Positions 12,800-24,834 of a stretch of 64,000 nt of DNA are shown here, one piece after another. Made by a program: the position numbers and the translations under genes. Source of the stretch: Welwitschia mirabilis. Its lineage: Eukaryota > Gnetophyta > Gnetopsida > Welwitschiales. The DNA is taken from positions 143,574,337 to 143,638,336 of the forward strand of contig JBOZIK010000001.1 in the NCBI GenBank assembly GCA_051453625.1, given 5' to 3'. The notes under the pieces were generated by a model, which saw only the letters and a program-made list of their open reading frames with translations, did no database searches and was not told the origin of the DNA. Positions within the stretch are counted from its first letter, which is position 1. Each line of letters starts with the position of its first letter.

Positions 12800-15100
12800 T
12801 ATTAAAGTCATGGCTTATCAGTAAAAATCCTAAGAATATTTGAATTCTTGGACTACTAAATTTAAGCAAATAACTATTCTTTAGGCTTAGAATTTAGACA
12901 TTATCATGAGAAAATAATTTTATTTACTAAAAGGTTTAATCCATCTAGGTATAGGTTTATTAAAAATTTTATTACATTTTTAATTATAAAGTAAAACTAG
13001 GTCATTAGGTTCGAGAGGTTTATTATAGATACACTTGTTAGGGTAGGCTTGTTTTTAAGATGTACATAAAAAATGTTTAATAGGTTTATAATTTGAGTCA
13101 TAGATGGATGCTAGATCATGGAGATCTATCAAGCTTAAATTCTTAAATTCATCTATGATTTTATTTTTTTTAACTATATAAAGGACTTATAGTTTTATAT
13201 CCTCATTTCTAAATGATTTTAAACTATCCTTAGTCTTTAAGACTTATCCTTCATCTTTAAGACTAAAAAGTCAAATCGGTATAAATTTTTTTTAACTTGC
13301 ATTAAAACATATTATATTATTCTAGTGGGTATCTTGATTAAAGAATCAGAAAATTACAATCTCATTATTATTTTCTTTAATGCTTTTAACTTAAGTACTT
13401 TGTATAGTAAATAAGACATTAATACTAGATCCAAGGTTAGGCTTCAATTGTCTTTTAATTTCTAATGATACAAAAGATTATTAGAAAACTAAAATATCTA
13501 AACTTAATTAGAACTCTGTTTAAATTATAGTACTTATATATTTGGTTAAGAAATCTCTTATTTTAATGTTTATTTTTCTTTTTAATATGCACATGTATTT
13601 AAGGAATTTCATGTAATAGGAACTCGTTCTATGACATCTAAGAATGGGATATTAATATTAACTTCCTTAACTATTTTTAGATATTATTCTTTAAGTTGTT
13701 TTTTTCTTGATGATGTAAGGAATTTAGGATAAGTAGATTTTTGTAATTTCTCTTATCTAAATTTTTACATGTCATTCTCTTTATCTTTCTTAATTTTAGA
13801 TGTACTTTATTATGAGGGGTGTTCTCTCCTGGTTAGTTAAATGTTTTTATTAATCTAGGTATGACTTCTAATTGAGATAATATCAACTCTTACAACCTCA
13901 CTTGGGTTTTCAACTATATTCATATGCTTTAGGGTGAAAAGAGATTCACGTAAAAGTTAATAATTTTTGATCTCATTAGTAGTTATTAGTGTGTAAATGC
14001 CATTTTAGGAGATTAGGTTTACTTTTATTATAAAAATTAAAAGGTGTTTTCTATTTTTTTATTGACTTTAATTTTTTTATTATCATAATTGTTTGAGATT
14101 TCATAAATTTCTTTAGAATGTTTTATAGTGATTTTATCAGAGATTGACTAGATGGTTATGGTTATGAAGTAGATGATTCATTCAAAGGGGTTTTTCATGA
14201 AAATTTAGGGTGGTTTTTTTAACTAAGATCATAAGAATCCTCATAAGGGAATGATAGTTTTTATGATTATAGTTTTTCTAAGAATGACCTCCTTAGTTAT
14301 ATGATGTTCACCTACTCAATTATTGCCTCTTATTAAAGGAGGATAAAGGGGCATTTAGTGGTTTGATGTTCTTCATAAGTACATAGTTCACATATAGCTT
14401 TTCTAATCATAACCTTGGGACTAGGTTTCATAAGGACTTATAATATTTTGATAATATAATATAACTTCTTAAGTTTCCTTGTCTAATTCATACATCACCA
14501 ATGCTAAGGCTTTAAATCTTCTTTAGCTATTTTACTATTTCTAGAAGTTCTATTTCACTTTTTAGAGATTTTAAATATGTTTTCTAAAGTATTCCATGCT
14601 TCATTGGGATCCTTGGATGTGAAATTACCTTCAACTCATCATATTGATTAGTTTCCTATTATTTTCACCTAATACTTTCTATAAAAATCTAAATAATCTT
14701 CATTTCTCAAATTCATGTTATGGGCATCTTTTCAATAAAATGTTAAAATGCTAAATTTCTTTATCAAAGGGTTATTTATCTTGTTCTTAGAAAATCATGG
14801 GCCTACTCCTAGGTTCATAAGCTTAATGATATAAGAATTATTTATTTAATAATACATGTGAAAAATCCCTTTATGATCTTATATACGAAGGTTTCAAGTT
14901 ATACAACCAAGATTTCACTTTTTCTTTTAGGAAAAAGTGAAAAAGCTTCATATTAATAAACTCACTTGGTTGTCTACAACAAATATTAAGACTTCAAATT
15001 TCTTTAAATGTTCAAATGTATCTTTAGAATCTAATTCATGGAATTTAGAAAATAGATCAAAATTTGTTAGTTTATTATTAAGTTAATTTGTGTAGGAGAT
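12800..15100 (-). pseudogene. Second Athila-type gag-protease relic
   Basis: Read on the '-' strand: about 14590-14650 gives EGNFTSKDPNEAWNTLENIF, the end of the Ty3/Gypsy gag domain. About 14345-14410 gives CELCTYEEHQTTKCP, a zinc-knuckle-like CX2C...H...C. 13625-13670 gives EVNINIPFLDVIERVP, the Athila pre-protease segment, also seen near 5110-5165. About 13420-13470 gives PNLGSSINVLF, the protease active-site region with the catalytic Asp changed to Asn. Stops interrupt every frame. It parallels the relic at 4347-6850 but is too diverged at DNA level to be a recent duplicate. Left of 13200 I see no RT. Confidence 0.7.
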
Positions 15101-15857
15101 ATATAGAAGAGTATGCCTGATCATTCCTATTTTCATAGTTATTTTAGTATTTTCCTAAGTGGATTTTAATGAATACTATTTATTTATATATTTAATATGA
15201 TTAATTTGGTTAGAAAAATATCAAAAGAGTTTTTAGTTGATGTTTCACTAGTTCTAAATGAGGATTTTGAATAATCTTCATCAAATTTAATGTTAAAGTT
15301 CTTTAAGAGTGGTTAGTATTCAAGTTACTTGTTATTATTATATATGAAGTTAATCAGTAGTGAATATAATTTAATGATGCATGGAATGTAAAAATAAAAA
15401 TATTTTATAACTGAATAGTAATGTTAGATAATATATTTCATAAGAATAAGAAGTTTAGAATTTGAGCGGTGACAAAAAATGATAGAACAATTGCACAATC
15501 CTAAAATTCTAATTTTTTCATTGTAAAAGATAAGAATTAATTAATTTAAAACTTTATGCAAGATAATGTAGTAAATTAGATAAAAATGAATAATTCTAGC
15601 TTTGTAATTTCCATTGATATAATTTTAGGTACTTGCTAATTTAACAACACACAAAGAGTTTCTACGCATTTCAAAAATAATAGTAAATCTATCCTTTTTA
15701 AAACTAAAATAAGATAAATAAAACTTTGTTAGAAATATTAAAGTGAATGTTCATATATTCATATTATTATGCTCTACTTATATTTAGTTCTTATAAAACA
15801 TATAATAATTTTTCTTTTATTTGAAAATTTAACATTGGAAAATTAGATCATATAATA

Positions 15858-15910
<53 letters not shown>

Positions 15911-15987
15911 TTAACTTTATTTTGATATAGATATTTAGAATTTATAAAGGGGTTTTAGAAATTGGCTCAATTCCATAAATGGAGCAT
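15101..15987. other. AT-rich stretch with (TA)n microsatellite, no gene
   Basis: A perfect (TA)n of about 48 bp occupies 15860-15907. No primer site or LTR terminus is visible to close the 5' end of the '-' strand gag-protease relic; it may lie in the 413-N gap that follows. Confidence 0.6.
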
Positions 15988-16400
15988 NNNNNNNNNNNNN
16001 NNNNNNNNNNNNNNNNNNNNNNNNNNNNNNNNNNNNNNNNNNNNNNNNNNNNNNNNNNNNNNNNNNNNNNNNNNNNNNNNNNNNNNNNNNNNNNNNNNNN
16101 NNNNNNNNNNNNNNNNNNNNNNNNNNNNNNNNNNNNNNNNNNNNNNNNNNNNNNNNNNNNNNNNNNNNNNNNNNNNNNNNNNNNNNNNNNNNNNNNNNNN
16201 NNNNNNNNNNNNNNNNNNNNNNNNNNNNNNNNNNNNNNNNNNNNNNNNNNNNNNNNNNNNNNNNNNNNNNNNNNNNNNNNNNNNNNNNNNNNNNNNNNNN
16301 NNNNNNNNNNNNNNNNNNNNNNNNNNNNNNNNNNNNNNNNNNNNNNNNNNNNNNNNNNNNNNNNNNNNNNNNNNNNNNNNNNNNNNNNNNNNNNNNNNNN
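15988..16400. other. Assembly gap (413 N), followed by (GA)n
   Basis: The N run ends directly at a (GA)n microsatellite (16404-16428), with a (TA)n just before it at 15860. The gap is flanked by simple repeats, a common cause of assembly breaks. Open frames spanning it are artefacts of reading N as coding. Confidence 0.95.
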
Positions 16401-16509
16401 TATAGAGAGAGAGAGAGAGAGAGAGAGATTTTTAAATGAAAAGTAGTTCTTGGTAAATAAAAGTATATTACTTATAATCTTCAAAGATAGCATTAAAAAC
16501 TTGCTAGGC

Positions 16510-16637
16510 CTTTGTAATAGATTGTAATCTATGAAAGATGTGTCTTAATGATTGAGGTGCATGTATTAAATTTAGAATAAGAAACTAGGAATTCTATTAT
16601 ACTATAGGTGATTTTAATTGTCTTTCTTTCATATGAA
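16510..16637 (+). repeat. Repeat Z, copy 2, left half (X1 target)
   Basis: Aligns with 10745-10885. It ends in the 5-bp target duplication atgaa (16633-16637) and resumes after X1 at 49497 with atgga. Confidence 0.75.
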
Positions 16638-17857
16638 TGTTGCAATGCCAAATTGTATATCTTTGATGGGGTATTTTAAGTAGTTATTCAAGATATTTAG
16701 ATAGGTTTAAGCATAAAATGATAATATTAAGAGTCAAGAAGAAAATCATAAAAATGCACAAGTACTAGCATATTTGAAGGTATTTTGGATTAATTATAAT
16801 AGTTTACATTCTAAGAAGGAGTTACTGATCTTCAAGGCCATTTTAACTTAATGAAATAACTTCAAGAAAACCATCATCTCCTTCATTGTTTGGATGACAC
16901 TGCTAAATGATAATATATAAATGCCAATAAGGATGCTAACTGAATTAAATATGCGAGATGATATGGAGTTCTGTTGATATGGCATCATCCTCATAATCAT
17001 TTTAACAAACAACAGGATGATACCTAAAATTAATCAATGCATCAAACTTCACCAAACTTATATGATATGCCATGCACCTCCTATATGCTATTTTAGAGTC
17101 TGTAATTGTAAATAAATATCACCTTCTCCCTCACTCCAAATTTATCTTCTTTTGCACCAAAAATTCATGAGATACAAGATCAAAGGATAGAATATCTATC
17201 CATTGGTTGCAGAGATAAGTCCTTTTTGGTATTGGGCTGTGTCTCCTTCATTAAGATGCTGCTACTTTTCAACATGGTGTTGGCTTAACTTTAATGAAAA
17301 TCTTCTTTTAGTTATATCCATGTGCATGTCTCTTATGGTTTATGTTGGTTATAATTTCATGATAATTTCATAATTAATATAGATTATTAAGGGTAACCTT
17401 TGTCAAGGTTAAAAATTTTTATCTAGGATTTGCATTGTATTAGATTCTATATTTCCTAGCTTAATCATTTCATGTTTTTCATATTCTATTTGACATAATT
17501 GATAGCCTAGATTGATTAGAATTAGTAACAATTTTCTTGATTGATCTAGGTTATATAGGCTAATCTTGATGACACAAATTTGGTAGTCTGATAGATATTA
17601 CATTTAGAGTACACTTCATTTGCATTGCATTAATGTATTTATTTTCTTATATTATTTATTTTTATTATTAAACTATAAAAGAAAAAATACAAAAATACTT
17701 TGTGAAAATTACTTCTTTAGCTTCAAGCCTAGTGCCTTTGATGGATTATGACGTTCGAGTTTGTTTATGTCTATACTAATGTGTGTGTAATGAAAATATT
17801 TGTGATTGATAAGATTTAATAAAAAATGTAATAATTGCATAAATATGCACCACAACA
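16638..17857 (+). repeat. 5' LTR of X1
   Basis: Starts TGTTGCAATG and ends CACCACAACA, so the terminal 5 bases form the inverted repeat TGTTG...CAACA. It pairs with the 3' LTR at 48236-49496; both share 'gtgctgctactt'-like, 'aaggttaaaa' and 'tgcataaata' blocks. The pair is clearly diverged, so the insertion is old. Confidence 0.9.
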
Positions 17858-17860
17858 TCT

Positions 17861-17878
17861 TGGCATCATTACCAAGGA
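17861..17878 (+). other. Primer-binding site of X1, tRNA-Asp type
   Basis: Reads TGGCATCATTACCAAGGA, three bases inside the LTR. The same site in X2 is TGGCACTATTACCGGGGA. The differences from the tRNA-Asp-type site used by Athila/Tat elements are mostly transitions. Confidence 0.8.
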
Positions 17879-18259
17879 ATGCCACAAGGAGTTTTAGGTT
17901 TGCCATTACCTCAATAAGTGCTTTGTTTTTTAGTTCAATATATTGTTTGGGTGACAATTGAGATAATGAATAGGAATACATTTTGCTGAGCATGCAAGGA
18001 CATGATAAAATCCATTAAAAGGCTGAAACATCTGAGGAAAGGAAGCTTCATCAAGAAAAATATTAAAAAAGTCTTACTCGATAAGAAATAAAATTCAGGT
18101 ATACACATTCCAAGTACATAATTTCAAAGATTTGAAAAAAAAAAAAAAAACTTTTCTACTTATATTACATCAAAACAAAATTTTTCAAAGAGTAGTAGTG
18201 AAAATAACAAAATAGGAGGAGAAAAATTGTTTTATTCTTTCTTCATTAATAAGTAGCAT

Positions 18260-19500
18260 CACTTAATACAGACATAATGGAACCCTCTAATTCAAATGTA
18301 AATGTTACAGTTAAAGAGTTAATTGCTAGAAGATGACATGAAAAATAAAAATCTTTTAACTTACCTCCTAGTAATGATGTAGAACTTAAAATTGAGAATT
18401 CTTCTTATTCGTCCTTCCCATGTATGTTTAAGAATAATGGTAAAGGTCACTTTAAGAAATATTAGCTGAAATAAGAGCTAAAAAGAGGAAAAATAATAGA
18501 ATTTTTAATAAAAATGATAAGAATCCGCTTAGGGAAGTACTCACAAAAAGAGGGTAGGTAACACAAAATAGTGTTAAAAGTAGGAATTGGGCCCCTTCAT
18601 ATTTTTAAACATCTTATTTTTTCCATCCTTATTTTCAAGCTTAATTTGAAAATGATAATGATAATCTATAATATTTTAGGGATTCTACCTCATCTATTAA
18701 AACATCCTACAATCATTTTAATGAGTCCCAACCATCTCCCATGAGTTGTTATGAATAACAGCCATCTCTCATCCATTATCATAAAGAAGAAGATCCATCT
18801 TACTATGAAGAAATAAATAATTATGCTAAATAAATGATTGACAAAATAATAAAGAAACAAGGAACTACCAAAAAAAAAAATTAGAAGATATCTACAACAA
18901 ATTAGTAGATTAAAACATGAGGATATCAAATATGATTAAGATTCTTTAAAGAAATTTATTACAAAATCAACTGTTTTAAGGGTTTTTTAATAATACAATA
19001 AACTTGTCCTACTACATCGCACCTTGAGAATCATGAAGAGAGCTTAAAAATAATAAGTGACAACAATTCTTACTTCAACATAGAAACTGAAAGTATGGAT
19101 CAACCTATAACATTCCACTTATTAGGAGATGGATAACAAAAGAAGGACAATAATGATTCAACTCAATTATTCAACAATATGAATGAAGATAACTATTTAT
19201 AAAATGATGATTATAATCCCATTCTCTTCTTATTAGAAAATAAAGATGAAATAAAAAATTTGATTCATGAAAAACCCCAAAATTATTTCATCCATGATAA
19301 AGATAATGATCATATTTCTTATTATGATGAATCTAATAAATAAGAAAATGATGACATGTAACAAAATAATGATGATGGTGAGGAAAAAGATGACAATAGT
19401 GGTATTGAGATATTAGATCATATTTTTGGTTTTTACTTACTTTGTAATGAGGATGAAGAAGTTTAACTTTAAAAAAACTTCAATGTATAAGATCACTTAA
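18260..19500 (+). pseudogene. X1 ORF1 (gag position), Asn-rich acidic protein, decayed
   Basis: This is the X1 copy of the ORF best preserved in X2 and X3. The start region encodes EPSNSNVNVTVKELIARR, but the first codon is ATA where X3 has ATG. 18640-18840 matches the ENDNDNL...MSCYE...SYYEE segment, with stops in place of Gln codons. 19095-19450 matches the MDQP...LGD segment and its acidic, Asn-rich tail ending before 'gaggatgaagaag'. I recognise no gag, capsid or zinc-knuckle motif. Function is unknown; position after the primer site suggests a Gag-like role. Confidence 0.7.
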
Positions 19501-19562
19501 GAATTTATGTAATAAAGTAAAACTAATGGAGAATTCACATAACAACAGGAGTTGTCCACCTC

Positions 19563-19578
19563 TATCATCTAGATGATA
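19563..19578. other. 16-bp perfect palindrome TATCATCTAGATGATA
   Basis: Part of the motif that recurs through family X (see findings). Here it lies 20 bp left of the Copia insertion point. Confidence 0.85.
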
Positions 19579-19597
19579 ATCCTAGATGATAGTCAGT

Positions 19598-21184
19598 TAA
19601 TAGGATTGAGAATCCTTTGGGGGGTGGTAAATAGGTTCTTTAAAAATTATCTAAATAAACTTATGAAATAACAAAAACTTACTTAAAATAGATCACTAAT
19701 AAACTTATGCATAAAAATCAAAACTAAAAATATTTAGAATAATGAAACTAACAGAAAGCATAAAATATGATCAAATGCATGCAAGTTTTACAGTGGTTCA
19801 AAAAAACCCCTACTCCACTCTTAACAATTATCTTATCACCAAGCCTGATTTGGATCTTCATTAACTCTTCCAAGTATTATAGGTTCACCTGTAACCTTTA
19901 CACATGAAATTTTATAGGATAAGTCTCAACCTTTCCAACAGACTTTTACAAGCTAAGTCTCAATCTTTTGATGGACTTTTATAGGCTAAGTATCAACCTT
20001 TCAATGAACTTTTGTAGGCTAAGTCTCAACCTTTCACAATGTATAGTAGTGATGAAAGAATGATGTGATGCATTGATATCACTCGTTCTTCAGTATAATG
20101 ATTGTAATGGAGCTCTTATCTTGTAGATGATACAATAATGAAGTACAAGATCTAACTTTGAATGTATAAATACCATAAATAATAAATCATCGTTAGTCAA
20201 GAGTATAATGCTAAGATGCTACAATGAAAGTCAAAGATTCAGTCCTTCGATCAAGAGTCAAAAAGTATTTCTATTAATCTCTCTTTTAGCTATTTATATT
20301 GGAAGGATTTTAGGATTTATTATAAGTAAAAATGCACTTCTAAAATCTATAAACAACTATAAAATGGATACATAATGGATACATAATGGATAAAAAATTT
20401 AATTTCTGTTCTGGCTGGTCAACCCCTCAAAAGTTCTATTGACTTCTCTTGGTGCTGTGACTTAAACATATCACTCGAGTAAACTTTTTAGTTACCTCAA
20501 TTTCTTATGGCTTCATATTTGGTTGACCCCTCAGGGTCTGGTTAACCCCTCACTTGATCACTCACATATCTCTTCGGTTGTCCATTAGTCCTAATAAATA
20601 TTCATTCAAATTTCTTACATCAGGTCCAGTCAACCCCTTAGATGTCCAGTTAACCCCTTGACGATTAACTTAAGAATATCAGATGCATAGTGCTCAGGTC
20701 TAGATGACCCATTAAAGGTCTAGTTGACCATTGACAATCAGTTCAAGAATACTATTCATAGGTTCACATATATGGTCGATCCCTTTATAGGTGTAGTTAA
20801 CCCCTTGACAATTGATTTAAGGATTTTGGATCTTAGGTTTATAGACTTGATCGATCCTTCATAGGTTTGATTGACCCCTTGGCAATCGGTTTTAGGGATA
20901 CTGGATCTCAGGTTCATAGGTCCAGTTGATACTTTAGAGGTCCAGTTTATCCCTCTGAATTCATTCAATTTTGAGAGTATGCTCCAGGTGTAATTGACTC
21001 CTTGAAAGTATGATCGACTCCTTAAGAGTATAAGTACAATGGACAGGTTTCCAATGATTAAAAAGTGATATTTATAGCTTCAACATCTAACCTACAAGTG
21101 GTTAATATTTTCTACACATGATACACAAAATTTATTTCACAGAAAACATTATTTTAACATCAATTGATAAAACATAATCTAGCA
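19598..21184 (-). repeat. Copia LTR1 (3' LTR on '-' strand)
   Basis: On the '+' strand it runs from TAATAGGATTGAG (TGATAGG with G to A) to CATAATCTAGCA; on the '-' strand it is TG...CA. The inner border on the '-' strand is preceded by a purine-rich AAATGGGAAGAT, the polypurine tract. 20400-21050 holds many diverged copies of a GGTC(T/C)AGTCGACCCCT-like motif. It pairs with LTR2 and LTR3. Confidence 0.85.
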
Positions 21185-21763
21185 ATCTTCCCATTTGATA
21201 TTGATGGAAAACAATACTTAGTTGTAAAAATATTCAAAATTTAGAAAACTACCCCTCATGAAATGCCTATTATTCTTTACAAAATATTAAGCCTTTTGAA
21301 ACCAATTGAAGACATTTTGATAAGTCTAATTTTTGTACTAAAATAAAAATAATTTAAGGTGCATATTTGGAGAATTAAGAAAATAATACTTTCGAGAAGC
21401 ATATTTTAATCATATAATATTTATCACTTTGATCATTGATAATTTAAATTTTATTGCAAATATAAGATAAACATCATTTGAATCCTTAAGCTTTAATGTA
21501 TTAGAAAATTTAAGTTCATATAGATCTTTAAATTACACTAAAAAAATATTTCAAACATAAGTTGAAAGTAAAAAATCAAATGCATTTTTATTCCATTAAG
21601 CTAAGCATTACAAAGTAAAAGTTCTCATCAAGAGCAAACTTCATATAAAAGCATAAGTAACATACAACTAATTCTCCCTCTTTTAACATCAATGATAAAG
21701 AAGAGAAAAAACACACAAGCAAAAACATAATTAAATGAAAAAAATCTAATCAGATTCCTTCTC

Positions 21764-22790
21764 TTATTCTTCTTGCTCTTCAGATTCTTCTTGTTCTCCT
21801 CTTGGGCATGCTAAGCTAGCAGCTTTCGCTAAAGTGTCAATAATGTCATACCCAACTGCAATGAATGCTTCCTTCATATGTTTGATATAAGAGTCAATCC
21901 ATCTTAGGTATGAAATAGTCTCATTAGGAGAGGCTTCCTTAGGAGAGGGTGATTTTGAAGACTTCTTAAAAGGGGTAAAGATGTGCATACAGGATAGAGT
22001 TATAAGCCCAATGAGTGCCATGGGCTGAATGGTTTCAAGCTTAGAACGATAAGGCACATGAAAATGACAACACAAATTTGTAATTAACACATAGTAGGGT
22101 AAGGCCCTAGTTCTGTGGTACTCCAACTGATAGATCATATTTTTCAGTATAATGGCTAAGGCACCAACAGAATGCTTAACCGCTATCAAATACATCAAAT
22201 ATGCCCTATAGTTGTAGACCTAATCATAATAATCCACTAATGGCAAAAAGTTATAATTGAAGACCAAATTAAGAAAACGGTAATTGGGTGTAAGCAAGAA
22301 AGTGGAGATGATATGTTTCCATGAATGAAACTTACTACAAATCTCCCTTATGACTGCCGGATTATCTTCCGTGAAGTCACAAAGAGGCCAAAACTCTTTA
22401 TAATCTCCTCTACATAGATCAGTAAGATTAGAAATAGGGTTTGCAGTAACTCTCAGCCACTTCTTCAAAATGAGGGTTTTAAGAGTTCCTGAATCATGAT
22501 CATAAGATGCATTATAGTAAAACATATGGGTAAGAAAATCATATGAATAACTAGAAACATCAAGAAAATAATCAAGATCCTGATTTATTAGGAGTTAAAT
22601 CACCTATCTGAGCTCTCTAAGCTCTAAAGTAGCAATAGAACATTCTTGACAGATAAGTTTCTTGTCAAACTTTTTTGAAAACTTTTCAACATCCTCCTCA
22701 GACATCCCTTGGTAGAAGTAAGAGGGATCTTTAGCTGAAGCTTCCTTAACTCTTTTCCTTAAAAGAATTTTCAGCCATTTCAGCCTTTCT
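21764..22790 (-). pseudogene. Extra ORF in Copia element: plant transposon-associated protein, broken
   Basis: A coding stretch of about 340 codons lies between the truncated pol and the 3' LTR, on the element's sense strand. From the start it reads KRVKEASAKDPSYFYQGMS, then EDVEKFSKKFDKKL (about 22660-22760), MFYYNASYDHD...DLCRGDYKEFWPL (22380-22525), MYLIAVKHS...LPYYVLITNL (about 22060-22195), and a Glu-rich C-terminus to 21764. A TAG at 22220 interrupts an otherwise continuous frame, and two stops plus a frameshift lie near the start. The pattern 'FYYNA...LPY.(V/M)L.T' resembles the uncharacterised 'putative plant transposon protein' domain found with many plant retroelements. It is not RT, RNase H or integrase. 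A TATA-like CTATAAAAG lies about 140 bp upstream on the same strand. Confidence 0.55.
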
Positions 22791-22923
22791 ATAGGAGCTT
22801 GGAAGTTAGAAATCCAAGAAAAATCATTGGATCTAGTAGCAAGGCTCTAGATCTAGAAGGAAAAAATCTAGATTTGAAAGAGAAATAAGGCTAAAATACA
22901 ATGAAAATGTCTGGGTGCATCCT

Positions 22924-22932
22924 TCTTTTATA
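22924..22932 (-). promoter_or_regulatory. TATA-box-like CTATAAAAG upstream of the extra Copia ORF
   Basis: On the '-' strand CTATAAAAG is followed by 'aaggatgcacc' and, about 140 bp on, by the ORF ending at 21764. GTCGAC-containing motifs like those in the LTR lie just upstream (22990-23110). This suggests the ORF came with its own promoter or an LTR-like promoter. It is a sequence match only. Confidence 0.35.
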
Positions 22933-23319
22933 GAAGTGGTTGAATAGAGCAATTTGAAAAAATAAATCGGGTCCACTAATGGTACTTTTACATTGTGATC
23001 CATTAGGTCCAGTCGACCAGTCAAAGTTCTAATCGATTCATCGAGATGCAGGTCTATAGTATGGGAAATGGTCCAAGCAACCAGTCTTTCAGGCTAGTTG
23101 ATCAATCACATTTAGTCAACCCAACCATAAATTCAGTTGACTGCCCTACAATCAGCCAGAGAATGGTAAGTTAATGCCTAGTTCATTTTTGTGATTGAGA
23201 AACATGTCACAAAATTGAGGTTTCATAGTAGTATGTTATAGAAAACATTTAGTTCTAATGAAATTTAAATCAATGTTTTCTTTTTCTATATTATATTTCT
23301 CATAATTGAATTGATTATT

Positions 23320-23705
23320 TCACAAATTTACATAAGCGTTTATCCAATAAACATTATCTACTTGTTTTGTTATAAGAACAATAATGTTTGATTTTTCATG
23401 CACAATTTCATACTTCAATTTTTCAAAAACTTTTTTGTGACATTTGTTATATAATTGAATAATACTTAACAAATTATTCTTTAAACCATTTACATATAAC
23501 ACATCATTAATTTTAGGTAACTTACCTCATTTGATACTTTAAATACCTTTTATTCTAGCTTTTCCATTATTTCTAAAGGTAACATCTCCTCCATCAATAT
23601 TACTTAAGTGTTAAAAATTTGATTTATCTCCTATCATGCATCTTAAGCATCCACTGTCTAAGTACCAGTTACTTTCATTTGATCCTTTGAGAGTTGTCTA
23701 AGTTA
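23320..23705 (-). pseudogene. Copia protease and Gag-pre-integrase remnants
   Basis: On the '-' strand 23647-23670 encodes NWYLDSGC, the Copia protease active site with DSG intact (codons at 23650-23658), followed by MIGDKSNF. 23320-23502 encodes MLYVNGLKNNLLSIIQL...VFEK and ends VDNVYWINAYVNL, the Gag-pre-integrase domain. Downstream the expected integrase, RT and RNase H are missing: sequence passes within about 350 bp to the unrelated ORF at 21764-22790. Confidence 0.85.
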
Positions 23706-23994
23706 AAATACTTTTAAGGTCATTAGCTCTTACTAACTTAGTCTTATTAGACTTATGTGATATAATTCTTTTTGAAACAAATTTAAATGGTAAAGAATTC
23801 ATTGAATATAAAAGTAGCATTAAATTCTTAACATTGTAAAAAATCTTTAAATTTCCAATTTTTCCACAAAAGTTACAAGGAATTCTAGAAGTAAACTTAC
23901 TTTACCTATTTACTTATCTTTTCTATCCTTATGGATTTTGGGAAATGAAGCTAATACCTAATTTATCTCTAGTAGGTTTTCGATCTCTAAGCAT

Positions 23995-24834
23995 CTATTC
24001 AAATTTATAAGAATCACTAAAATATTTATTAATAAAGAAATATAGATCCTTTACATGTGATAAGAAATCAGAGTTGTCAGATTTGAGAAAACTGTATTTG
24101 ATTTTTATTTCCTCCTTCTCTTTGATGAGGAACTTTACTACTTTTTTTAGATCATTTATCCTTTTTGATAACTTTTCACATTCCTCATATAGTTCATGAC
24201 ACATATCTTCTAGCTCATCTTGATCTTCAATAATTATGTCCAATTCATCAAACTCTAATGTGCTATGTAAGTTTTGAAGTGATGGCACAATTTCCATGAA
24301 GGCTAGTTTTCTATTTCTATTTGATTCTTGATTTGAACTACTATCATCATCCTCATTCTCATTATCCTGTGTTGGAATAAAAGAAGAATTTTTTGATTTC
24401 TTATTATCTCTTTTAGTGTTTGGGCACTTATTTGCCATATGTCCAAATCCTTTACAAGAGTAGCATTACGTTTATTTAGCCTTGTCTTGCTTCTTCTTAT
24501 ATTTTAGATGACTTATTTTCATGTTTTTACTTGGCTCACCTTCCTTTTTTCTTTTATGTAGAAATTTTTTGAATCTTTTGGCTAGGAGAGCAACTTCATC
24601 ATCATTTAACTCTTCCTCTAACTTCTTAGACCTATATTCTTCTGGTACATACTTCAAGGAAATACCTTTCTTCTTATCTTTAGTAAATTTTAGTTCATAA
24701 GTTTTTAAATTGTCTTGAAGCTCTTCTAGTGCCATTGCATTGATTTTCTTATATTTCTTGATATCTATGACCTTAGGTTCAAATCTCTTTGGAAGAGATC
24801 TTAGTACTTTTTTGACCATTTTTGCTTCATACAA
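23995..24834 (-). pseudogene. Copia gag (UBN2-type) with zinc knuckle
   Basis: 24472-24834 encodes KMVKKVLRSLPKRF followed by a Lys-rich MALEELQDNLKTYE segment, the C-terminal half of the UBN2-type Copia gag domain. Next, 24430-24475 gives CYSCKGFGHMANKC, a perfect CX2CX4HX4C zinc knuckle that binds the RNA genome. 23995-24438 continues with an acidic, Ser/Asn-rich linker (NENEDDDSSSN) and a Lys/Glu-rich predicted coiled coil (ELYEECEKLSKRINDLKK). Only one or two stops separate the parts, so this gag is younger than the Athila relics. The N-terminal half (24850-25380) is more broken. Confidence 0.85.

Noticed and set aside
15942-16493. Long open frames of 147-183 codons on both strands
   Set aside because: They consist almost entirely of N from the assembly gap 15988-16400.
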